Part shown: positions 22,960-33,450 of the stretch, piece after piece
Position numbering within the stretch: position 1 is the stretch's first letter
Layout of the letters: each line of letters opens with the position of its first letter
Assembly: GCA_015501605.1 (NCBI GenBank)
Contig: JADNRZ010000013.1
Span: 1,302,001-1,366,000, forward strand
Length of the DNA: 64,000 bases
Source of the DNA: Panaeolus papilionaceus
Taxonomy: Eukaryota; Basidiomycota; Agaricomycetes; Agaricales
Direction: 5' to 3'
Translations under genes and position numbers: made by a program
The notes under the pieces: model-generated
Told to the model about the DNA's origin: nothing
Database searches by the model: none
What the model saw: the letters and a program-made list of their open reading frames with translations, nothing else

Positions 22960-24670
22960 TGCCAACTGGCAAACCTGGTGGAAGTATCACAGCTGCCAAC
23001 TGGCAAAGTTTGCCAGAGGTTTTTTTCTGCCTGCAAACCAGCTAGATAGGTGTGCTGACATATTGATAGGGTTTTGGGGTGGGGTAGGGGGATATCATAG
23101 GGGGTATAGGGATAGATATAGGTGATTTTCCGGGGGTAGGAGGATGGGTAGGGGTGTTGGGGATAGGGGGGGAGGATGGGGGGATACTGGATAGGGGCTG
23201 ATGGCTTATCTGGCTGGGTGGGGGTTGGGCAAATGTTGTCGGATAGATATGATATGGGTATGGGGGTGTAGAGGAAAAAAATCAGGATCCCGGAATGGGT
23301 ATTTTCGGGGTGGGGGGATGAGTGGTTGGCGAGCAATTAAGGAAATACACTCTCAGAGCCAGACACAAATCAAAATAAATCGAAAAAATAATATAAATCG
23401 CAAATAGCGCGCTCATTTCTGCTCCGATTAGGCTGAAATTTGGAACGCAGCCTCCCACATATGATCCCTATCGACCCTTAAAAAATGTTTTTTTACATGG
23501 GTCACTAGAAAAGCCCCTATCTTTGGCCAAAATAGTATCCTGCTCCATATTGCACCGCTCTGGGCACTATTTTGGGTGATCTATATATTGTTAGAAAGCT
23601 CTTTACAGCCTTTATAAGATCCCACCATCCGATCTGCCAAATTGTACCAGCAACTCAGCAGATCAGGTTCGCTTTTTCCGCTTTTTTAGCCCCTATTCCC
23701 CCCTACTACAATTATTTCCTCAATATTGCTTCGCTTTTGGCACCATTTGGGGGGATATATATATCATTAGAAAGGTATACACTATATCTATCTATTCATG
23801 TGGTCCGATCTTCCAAATGTGGCCACAGAAGCAGCAGATCTGCTCTGGTTATTGTGCATTGATTAAATGAGCCCCTATTTACAAATCAAATCTTCGTCCT
23901 GATCAGGAATATCAGTGTGATGTCATTGAGCCCATTTAATCTCATCAATCCTCATTAATTAGCTTCGCTTTTTTGGGAAATTGGCATCACTGATCTGCTC
24001 TCAGGCACAAATGACATCACACTAATTAATGTTCCTCCTCCACCATTATTGCAGCATTTATTCCACCGCTTTTTGGGCACTTTTATATTGATATATATAT
24101 ATCACTAGAAAGCTACAGTTGCCTAGTATTTGAATCTGATTTCTACTTATTTATTTCCCTCCAGCAGATTACCCAAAACAGCTCCGCTTTTTTGATAATC
24201 AATAGCCCCTATTTATTAATAGCATTATTACTGCTGCATTTTCAACCGCTTTTTTGGCTCTTTTTCTGCACACCACATATACCATTGGAAAGCTACAAGT
24301 GTCTAGTTTAAGGATCTGTTCTTATCTCATCACTATCCTCACTGGGGACTGCACCATCCAATTTCGCTTTTTTGGTAATTAAAATTGTCCCTATCTTTAA
24401 TGACATTTCTTTGTGCACCATTTATATTTATTCCCTTTATTATTTTAATTGACATGTATATATCACTGGAAAGCTAAAATCGCCTACTTTCAGAATCTGA
24501 AAACAGAATGGAAATGTTGTGCTTGTGGAGGGAGCAATTGCATTTCGCATTTTGGGTACTAGAGCGTGGGAACATCCCTTGATGTTCCTTCTCCTCCTCC
24601 CCCCTCCGCTTTTTTGGCTTCATTCCTCCACTCCCTCTGCAGCTGCTGCCCTGAAATCTGGCACACCTTT
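22960..24670 (+). repeat. Left arm of the giant inverted repeat
   Basis: Every position x of this arm pairs with 50515-x in the right arm, at both the outer and inner ends. The two arms therefore have equal length and no net indel over 1711 bp; I saw single mismatches only near the inner end. The outer 380 bases are G-rich (GGGGTGGGGTAGGGGG near 23077). The inner part is AT-rich and contains degenerate units of roughly 180 bp or multiples, with TATATATCACTAGAAAGC, CCGCTTTTTTGG and CCCCTATTT landmarks. Mirrored reading frames in the two arms are by-products of symmetry, not genes. Confidence 0.95.
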
Positions 24671-25844
24671 GTATATCTTTATATATATCTCCATATCTCC
24701 GCTTATATACAAATTTATATTGTTCCACTTATGTTATTCACCAATTACATATCAAAATACCATATTTTTACCATATATACCCAATAATACATTCTTTTGG
24801 GGCGTCTACTGCTGCAAAAACCTTCAAATATTGCTCACTGAATGCAATAGCATTGAACTTGACACTAAAGCACTTCAAAAGTTCAAGTAACAGAATAGAA
24901 AACACTAAATACTACCTCAGGGTATGCAGAATAGTAATCTGTGAATATTCTTGTGAATACTGACCGCTTCAACATGCTCCAAACTGTTCTAAGGACGCTT
25001 CAATTATGCCTTCAAAAGCAGCCCACCCTCAAAGAATTCTGAGGAGGTCTCAAAATCGTTCAAATTTCCACTGATAAGCCTTTGAAAGAGGATCAGAAAC
25101 AAAATAATTTAATCAGAGCATACAAATAGATGGTGAGACATGATATGTAACGTTCACAAAAGGTTTGAAGTGATTTGGATGATTGTGGAAGGGTAGAGCC
25201 TCAAAAAAGCGGTCAGAAGGAGTTTGATGTAGTGGTGATCTTGTGTATTCTTAAAACACCAAGCATCAACTATGGTGGTTGTACACCATTACCTACAGAT
25301 GGCGACACTTGTCCAAATCACTTGGGGTTTTTTGCATCATTTAACTATGATTAATATATTCCTTTTCTACCATTTATCAAGGATAAATAATGTTGCTATG
25401 GTATGGTAAATTGCAGAATGGTATATGTTAAGGCCCACATATATATATGGCCAATATTACAAATGTGGCTCAATATATCAGGTACTGGGCTGTATAGAAC
25501 ATTACATATGGTGTAAATGAACACTTAGACAATGCTAGAGATGTATATATGCAGTGAATTACTAATGGAAAAAGCCATGGGAATCCAGACCAACAGAAAT
25601 GTCCATTTTGCTAATTCTAAATGCAAATATAGAGATATATAATGCACTTCCATTGGATTTCAGATCCCCAGCATGCAATATTGATATAGGAATATCATTC
25701 ACTGGCATACATCATACAGAAGCATCAAATTTTGGTGCGCTTTTTTAGCAATTTAAGTGAATATATATTAATATGCTGATGGAACACAAGATAGTGTGTA
25801 TTTTCACTATTGGGTCGGTGAGAGCCATTGAATAATGTTTTTGA
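24671..25844. other. Spacer (loop) of the giant inverted repeat
   Basis: 1174 bp, AT-rich. No reading frame or recognised motif is convincing. It contains a small imperfect hairpin around ATATATATATGGCC (25440-25475). If the palindrome is transcribed, this would be the loop of the hairpin RNA. Confidence 0.6.
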
Positions 25845-27555
25845 AAAGGTCTACCAAGTTTCAGGGCAGTAGCTGCAGAGGGAGTGGAGGAATGAAGCCA
25901 AAAAAGCGGAGGGGGGAGGAGGAGAAGGAACATCAAGGGATGTTCCCACGCTCTAGTACCCAAAATGCGAAATGCAATTGCTCCCTCCACAAGCACAACA
26001 TTTCCATTCTGTTTTCAGATTCTGAAAGTAGGCGATTTTAGCTTTCCAGTGATATATACATGTCAATTAAAATAATAAAGGGAATAAATATAAATGGTGC
26101 ACAAAGAAATGTCATTAAAGATAGGGACAATTTTAATTACCAAAAAAGCGAAATTGGATGGTGCAGTCCCCAGTGAGGATAGTGATGAGATAAGAACAGA
26201 TCCTTAAACTAGACACTTGTAGCTTTCCAATGGTATATGTGGTGTGCAGAAAAAGAGCCAAAAAAGCGGTTGAAAATGCAGCAGTAATAATGCTATTAAT
26301 AAATAGGGGCTATTGATTATCAAAAAAGCGGAGCTGTTTTGGGTAATCTGCTGGAGGGAAATAAATAAGTAGAAATCAGATTCAAATACTAGGCAACTGT
26401 AGCTTTCTAGTGATATATATATATCAATATAAAAGTGCCCAAAAAGCGGTGGAATAAATGCTGCAATAATGGTGGAGGAGGAACATTAATTAGTGTGATG
26501 TCATTTGTGCCTGAGAGCAGATCAGTGATGCCAATTTCCCAAAAAAGCGAAGCTAATTAATGAGGATTGATGAGATTAAATGGGCTCAATGACATCACAC
26601 TGATATTCCTGATCAGGACGAAGATTTGATTTGTAAATAGGGGCTCATTTAATCAATGCACAATAACCAGAGCAGATCTGCTGCTTCTGTGGCCACATTT
26701 GGAAGATCGGACCACATGAATAGATAGATATAGTGTATACCTTTCTAATGATATATATATCCCCCCAAATGGTGCCAAAAGCGAAGCAATATTGAGGAAA
26801 TAATTGTAGTAGGGGGGAATAGGGGCTAAAAAAGCGGAAAAAGCGAACCTGATCTGCTGAGTTGCTGGTACAATTTGGCAGATCGGATGGTGGGATCTTA
26901 TAAAGGCTGTAAAGAGCTTTCTAACAATATATAGATCACCCAAAATAGTGCCCAGAGCGGTGCAATATGGAGCAGGATACTATTTTGGCCAAAGATAGGG
27001 GCTTTTCTAGTGACCCATGTAAAAAAACATTTTTTAAGGGTCGATAGGGATCATATGTGGGAGGCTGCGTTCCAAATTTCAGCCTAATCGGAGCAGAAAT
27101 GAGCGCGCTATTTGCGATTTATATTATTTTTTCGATTTATTTTGATTTGTGTCTGGCTCTGAGAGTGTATTTCCTTAATTGCTCGCCAACCACTCATCCC
27201 CCCACCCCGAAAATACCCATTCCGGGATCCTGATTTTTTTCCTCTACACCCCCATACCCATATCATATCTATCCGACAACATTTGCCCAACCCCCACCCA
27301 GCCAGATAAGCCATCAGCCCCTATCCAGTATCCCCCCATCCTCCCCCCCTATCCCCAACACCCCTACCCATCCTCCTACCCCCGGAAAATCACCTATATC
27401 TATCCCTATACCCCCTATGATATCCCCCTACCCCACCCCAAAACCCTATCAATATGTCAGCACACCTATCTAGCTGGTTTGCAGGCAGAAAAAAACCTCT
27501 GGCAAACTTTGCCAGTTGGCAGCTGTGATACTTCCACCAGGTTTGCCAGTTGGCA
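25845..27555 (-). repeat. Right arm of the giant inverted repeat
   Basis: This is the reverse complement of 22960-24670. It ends 136 bp before the start codon of the Tnp2-type transposase, so the arm may include that gene's promoter. The left arm would then be an inverted copy of it. The last bases of the arm (GTTTGCCAGTTGGCA) contain a short self-complementary TGCCAACTGGCA motif that recurs 30 bp inward. Confidence 0.95.
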
Positions 27556-27691
27556 AATTTCATATAGAAATCTGGCTGACATGGCTGGCAAGGGGACGAC
27601 AAGCGCACGCGTTAACAGAATTCATGCCTGTCGCGATGAATTGCATCGTTATCTGGCATCATCTCCGTGTCAGTTATCTCCTCACGTTAGG

Positions 27692-30600
27692 ATGGCACCC
27701 AGAACCTACCATGTCCAAGAGCAGCAGGGCCTGGCAAGCACGAACGACAACGAAGATCAACCTCCTGCTACCCAACAGATGGGCGTCTTTCCCTTGAGAT
27801 CCGGGACATATGCGCTAAGGTCCACTGCTAGGCGCCTACAAGAGCAACAGGAGGGCAGGAGGGAACTCCTTGCAACAGGGAGTGGTGTAGATCGAACCAG
27901 GGATGGGGAACATGTGGATGTTGTAGATTGCGTGAACGCTGTGGGCAAGGTCGGAGAGGACACAGTGGATAGGGACGAGGATGCGGTGGATGAGGATGAG
28001 GATGAGGGCGAAGAGGATGGTGTGATTGGGACCAACGATGATGATGATGACTGGGATACACGGAGTGTTGAGTCGGACGCTCTATCGGTGGATGACCGAT
28101 GTGGGGATGTAAATGATAAAGTGTTCCGCGAGGAATTCAGATGCGAAGCTGCTGCTGCTAGAGCAGGTATGTCCATATTGTAAAAGCCCTAAAACTTGTG
28201 ACACTAACAAAGTAATAGCCCCGCAGGCTTTAGACGACGCCGAGATCAAATTGCTCAAGATTTATACCTTGAAAGTTGAAGACCACCTCACTGAAAGCAC
28301 CTTCGACAAGCTTTTCAACGTATTTCCGGACAGCAGGCAGCGAAGTCTCGCAATGACAAAGAAACACGTTAAATTTCTGTCGGGTCTCCAACCAGTCCGC
28401 TATAGCTGTTGTATCAACAGCTGTGTTTGCTATGTCGCGCAATACAAGGACCTAGATATTTGCCCAAATCCAAAATGCATGCAGCCTCGTTTCAAATCTA
28501 ATGGTCAACCCCGTAAATTTTTCGACTACATCCCCCTTATTCCCCGCTTAAAAGCTATGCTCGCACATAAGAAAACAGCCAAATCCATGCTCTACTGCTC
28601 CAACTACAACCACACCCCCGGAATAATCAAAGATGTCTTTGATGGTGAACACTACCAATCCCTCCTGAGTAAAACGGTGCTGGATTCTAAGCCCCCCATT
28701 CCCTACTTCCTCGACCATCGCGACATTGCACTAGGCCTTTCAACTGATGGTTTCGGGCCCTTCAAAGCTCGCGATAAAACCTGCTGGCCAATAGTCATTT
28801 TCAACTACAACATCCCTCCTGAAGACCATTTCAAAGAAGAGAATTGCATTAATGTTGGCACTGTTCCAGGCCCCAAAAAGCCGTGGGACATGGATTCATT
28901 CGCATACCCATTAACCGATGAGCTTGTTGAGCTCGAAATTGGTGTTGAGGCCTATGATGCATTGACGGAGACCCTGTTTCAATTTCATGCATATGCAATC
29001 TTGGGCTTTGGTGATATCCCAGCGCTTTCCATGCTCCTCCATATGAAAGGTCAAAACGGTTGTCGCCCCTGCCGATTATGTGATATCATTGCAATCGCCG
29101 TCAACCGCACCCTCTATGTTCCCCTTTGTTGCAGAAACATCGCCGGAGCAGACCTGGCAAGTTATGATGCAGCAAAGCTACCCCTCTGCACTCATCAACG
29201 GTTCTTGGAACAAGCAAACAAGGTTGACGCAGCCCCAACTGCAGCCGCCAGTGGTCGACTCGCCAAGGAGTATGGGATTAAAGGACTTCCCCTCCTCACC
29301 AACCTTTCTTCGCTGTCATTTCCTAAATCCTTTCCCTACGACTTCATGCACCTCATTTGGGAGAATTTGATGAAAAACCTCATATCATTTTGGACTGCTA
29401 GTTTCAAAGATTTGGACCATTCTGGGCGGCAATATGTTATCGCTCCTCACATCTGGGAGCAAATTGGTGCGGAGACCGCAGAATCTCGTTCATTCATACC
29501 GTCTGCTTTTGGAGCCACAGTCCCAAACATCGCCTCAAAGCAGTCGCAGCTCACCGCTGAAATGTATGCCAATTGGACACTGTATATTGCACCTGTCGTC
29601 TTACGAGGCTGTTTCCCCCACAAAAAGTTTTATCAACATTTCATTGATCTTGTGAACCTCCTCAAGCTCTGTCTTGCATACGAGATCACCGAGTCAATGT
29701 TGGACAAGATTGAATCCGGGTTTCAAAATTGGGTTCTACGTTATGAAGAGTAAGTAGCCTTGTTGATAATCTGAACACATTTTGATGTACATTTACAGGC
29801 TATACTATGAAAACGACCCAAATTGTCTTTCCGCCTGTCTGTTAACCATCCACGCCCTCCTTCATGTAGCAGAGAGCATTCGCGAGAACGGTCCTGTTTG
29901 GGTTTCCTGGGCCTTTCCTATGGAGAGGCATTGCGGGATTCTCCTTCGCGCAATCCACAGTCGACAACATCCATATGTGTCCCTCAGTGCCTTCGTTGCA
30001 GCCAAAGCCCAGCTCAAACAGATTCGCCTCAAGTACAACCTCACCGAAGTATTAAAATTGCACCGGAAACCCGTGAACGACAACAAAACTGTCTATCCTA
30101 TGTGTATGTGGTATAATTCTAGATCTTCACATTAGGTCACTCATTTTTTACAGACCCCCAATACCAGTTTTCACTTCCAACTGAGGAAACAATCCTCCCA
30201 AAGCCACTCCGTTGATGTATCTGGGCAGCCCTGTCAACACAGTTCGACGTAGATTGCAGAGTTGTGAAAGCAATTGTGAAGCTTGATGAACCTGTGGTGC
30301 AGCACGGACGGGTCATATGCTCAGAAGGAGGGGATCTTATACGAGCCTCCGATATGGTTAAAGACGCAGAGGATAGCCGCAATGCATCATGTGCTTGGGT
30401 GAGTGATCACCTGTCGAGATCTTGAAATCTGCTCACAACTTTAATTTCTTCCTTTTTCTAGTATACACTACTTGTGGATGTGTATGCACGTCAGAAGCGC
30501 TGCAAACCCAAGTTCGTACCTGATGAATACTTCGGCCAACTGAAATGCACATTTGCAATTGTCATCCCATGTTCAAAACAATTAGGAGTGAAGACACCTA

Positions 30601-30797
30601 CAGCTGTGGTTTTGGCCTTGATGCAAGAACTCAAGGTTTACCTGCGTACGAATGGACTTCATTACTACAAAAAACGGGGAGGTGAAGAGCTTGTCGATAT
30701 GAACACTGTTAAATGTGTTATTGGGAGAGTTCCGTGTGCGAACGGTGAATGGGCAGTCGTTGATCGATCCGATTTAGCAGGTGTACAAGTTGATTAG
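27692..30797 (+). pseudogene. Tnp2/CACTA-like (Transposase_21) transposase with one nonsense codon
   Basis: Exons: 27692-28166, 28219-29749, 29799-30103, 30154-30398, 30462-30797, about 963 codons. The N-terminus ends in a long acidic run. A Cys-rich part (YSCCINSCVCYV, then CPNPKC) leads into IPLIPRLKAM, the usual entry to this family. Catalytic acidic candidates are LSTDGFG, GFGDIPA and FPYDFMHLIWEN, with CRPCRLCDI between. The C-terminal FVPDEYFGQLKC and TVKCVIGRV blocks are also typical. The frame is broken only by TGA at 30213-30215, in the conserved stretch after LPKPLR; CGA to TGA would explain it. Everything else splices cleanly, so inactivation looks recent. It probably mobilised, or was part of, the surrounding 29.6-kb insertion. 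The first intron acceptor was chosen to keep phase (AATAG). Confidence 0.8.
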
Positions 30798-30866
30798 TTT
30801 AAATTTGTTTCAAGTAGATCTCTATGCTCGGACTTGTCGAGTACGCAAATAGCATTATTTGCTTGA

Positions 30867-30871
30867 CTGTT
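30867..30871. repeat. Target-site duplication of the copia element (left)
   Basis: CTGTT directly before the LTR start TGTTGAAAC. The same five bases follow the other LTR at 43969-43973, the duplication length of Ty1/copia integrases. Confidence 0.85.
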
Positions 30872-31261
30872 TGTTGAAACAGCATAGCGTGCACAGAGTG
30901 CCCTAACTAACTGCCTCACCTGGTTAGGAAGATTGTAAAGAGGCTAGGAGAGCGATAGAATAGCTGGTAAAGCTGTTATTGAGATAGAGAGAAAGTAAGG
31001 TGCTTATATACATGAAATGGTAGCTAAATATGGTAGTCTATGTAAGCGCCTATTGGGGTATCTGGAGTAATGAAGGAAAGTGAGTCATTCAATGACTCAT
31101 GTTGACTGAGAGTTCCAGAGTACATGCAGTATGCAGTACATGTAGTATGCAGTACATGCAGTATAAATCTAGGAATGTATCTAAGATGTATCTAAGATTG
31201 TAGATGAAGATTATAGATCTATCTAAGATGAGATATCCAAGATGAGATCTAAATCTCAACA
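30872..31261 (-). repeat. Copia 3' LTR, 390 bp
   Basis: TGTTGAAACAG..AATCTCAACA in plus-strand reading. It contains internal short repeats (AGTACATGCAGTATGC units near 31120-31160, and GTATCTAAGAT/GATGAGAT units near 31180-31250) that could be enhancer sites. The polypurine tract borders it at 31262. Confidence 0.85.
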
Positions 31262-31302
31262 CTCCCCCTCACTGAGTACAGTGGCTTTAGCGTGCTCAGT
31301 GC

Positions 31303-32273
31303 TTAAGATTTCTGTGGATAGAAGACTAATCCAAGTGTCCCCAAGAACTTGGAGAACTTGACACGATCAAGAGCCTTCATGAACATGTCTGCAGGATTCT
31401 CAGCACCATCAATGAAGAGAGCATCGATCTTATTGTCTTCAATACACTGACAGATGTAGTGATATCGAATATCAATGTGCTTGGTGCGACGTTCCTGGAC
31501 AGGGTTAGAGGCAATGAAAATTGAGCCTTGATTGTCTCCACAGACAGGGGTTTTCCGTTCAGTATAACCGATTTCGGAAAGGAGTGATTGCAGCCACACA
31601 ACCTGGCGGGTGCAATCTGACAAGGCCATATACTCTGCTTCAGTTGAAGAGAGAGCAACTGTTTTCTGGGCTCGAGAAACCCAACAGATAATACAGCTTG
31701 CCAATTTCATAAAGTATCCAGTCTGAGAACGGCGCTTGATGGTATCAGCAGCCCAGTCAGAATCAGTGTAAGCGATAAGTCCAACTTTTGGATTTCCCTT
31801 GTACACAAGAGCATAGTTCTTTGTGCCAGCCAAATAACGGCAGATGCTCTTTGCGTGACGAAGGTGATCCTCAGAAGGATTAGCAGAAAACTGTGACAGC
31901 TTGATGACGGCATAGGCGATATCTGGTCGTGTGCCAATCATAAGGTACAACAGTGATCTGATCACTGTCTGGAATTCTCGACGAAGTTTGAGAGTGGAGG
32001 TACCTGGATTAGGTACAGGCTGGTAGCCCTTGGGAAGAGGAATCTTGGTAGGATTGGCGTTAAGCATGCCAAAACACTGTAACACTTTTTCAAGGTACAT
32101 TGTTTGGTCAAGCATGATGTTGCCATGCATACGCCTAATACGCATACCTAAGAATTCCTTAGCTTCACCAAGATCTCGACACTCCCAGATCTTCATGAAT
32201 TCAGTCTTTTTCTTCAGCACAAGTGCCAAATTAGGACCGATGAAGAGTCCATCATCAACATAGATAATGGCGA
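31303..32273 (-). pseudogene. Copia pol 3' fragment: RT palm end and RNase H
   Basis: The frame opens at the gypsy junction and reads AIIYVDDGLFIG, the RT catalytic YVDD. It continues through the thumb region (GTRPDIAYAVIKLSQF) to RNase H with YTDSDWAADTIKRRSQTGYF, SSTEAEYMAL and DNQGSIFIASNP. It ends in a normal stop shortly before the 3' LTR. About 180-250 residues of RT expected upstream of YVDD are absent, so no functional polymerase results. Confidence 0.9.
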
Positions 32274-32656
32274 TGATGAGGCGCGCGCCCATCTACCTCC
32301 GTTTTCGGGTTTTCGTTTGTTTTTGGACAATCACCGCACACGCGCCTATGCCATGACATCGCGCTCTCACACGCACGCTATCACGCCTGCGCTACCATCT
32401 TTAATTTCATGCCAGCTTTTCATTAATTTATTCAAAAACCATTACTCCATCTTTTGTTTCTTTGTTTCATATGTCAACCTTCATCATTCTTTGTTCATTT
32501 TCTCATATACATGTTGTAAATACATTTTCCGGTAGCTACAATATCTTTGTATCTTAGCTTACCTGGAAAAAACAGATCATTCTTACCGCCCACATTTCGT
32601 GTCTGAGCTTGGTTTCACCCTCGTTTCATCGTAGCAGTCATACCAGCCGTCGTCTG
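32274..32656 (+). repeat. Gypsy 5' LTR (shared part)
   Basis: It begins TGATGAGGCGCGCG. The part shared with the 3' copy ends at CCGTCGTCTG. Since LTRs normally end in CA, the true LTR may extend further into 32657-32800, with the right copy truncated. No primer-binding site was identified with confidence. Confidence 0.75.
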
Positions 32657-33450
32657 GTTCGTTTTCAGTCGTATTTCGTCGTCTCTCAGTCTCTCAGCGT
32701 CGCCAGCTGTGTCTGGTTTGATTTTATTGCTTATTCTTCATCTCCTCGTCGTCCTACGTAGCCACCGTCGTTGGCTTTCGTTCCTAGTCGCCACTGTCGC
32801 CGGTTTCTGCTCTCTTATCGCTTCGTTTCGTCTCTCAGTGTCGCTGTCGCCGACCTGAAGCCCTCTCTATCATCCTCATCCTTAACTCTTCAAACCTCAG
32901 CTCTCCGGACCCCACAAACCCGTACACGAGCGCTCATTCTCATCACTCACCTCACTCACCAACGCCCTCACCCTCACACTACGTTTCACACCCACATTTT
33001 GGTTTTGTGTTCATTGCCCATTCCTCCTCCTACCATTGCGCTCTTCATCATTTTGGAGCCCACCGCGAGGGGTCTTTGTGAAGAGCAAACCATTCCATCC
33101 TCAACCTACTCGTCACACTGCAGTCAACACCACGCCAGCTTCGTTCTCGTACCCGCCGTCAGCAAGCAATTGAAGATTTTCATTCACAGTCCAATACCCT
33201 TTATTCAGAACTCGCTCGTAACGGTCAGAATCCGCTTGACTTATCGGACGACTCATTCTTCGAGCTCGTTCCCGACGCTCAAGCCGTTCACAACAACCTC
33301 CCTTCACCACCTTCGTCGCCTCTTTTCACCTTCCAAGACTTACCTACACCCACTCCACCTTCGTCACCAGCTCCTCTCCCTTCTCAGTATCATACACCTC
33401 GTTCGCCTTCACCCCTACCCCTTCCTCCATCGTTCCCAGTCCCATTTATT
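32657..33450 (+). other. Gypsy leader region
   Basis: Pyrimidine-rich leader between LTR and gag. An open frame here (32771-33598) has no known domain and overlaps gag, so it is treated as non-coding leader. It resembles the decayed segment at 2870-3200. Confidence 0.5.

Noticed and set aside
23201..23862. Reading frames of 68 and 96 codons present in both palindrome arms
   Set aside because: They are identical only because the arms are copies. They have no domains and are embedded in degenerate repeats.
27179..27691. Extending the transposase N-terminus into the palindrome arm
   Set aside because: The frame is open but consists of Pro/Tyr/His codons from G-rich repeat DNA; the ATG at 27692 begins sequence typical of the protein.
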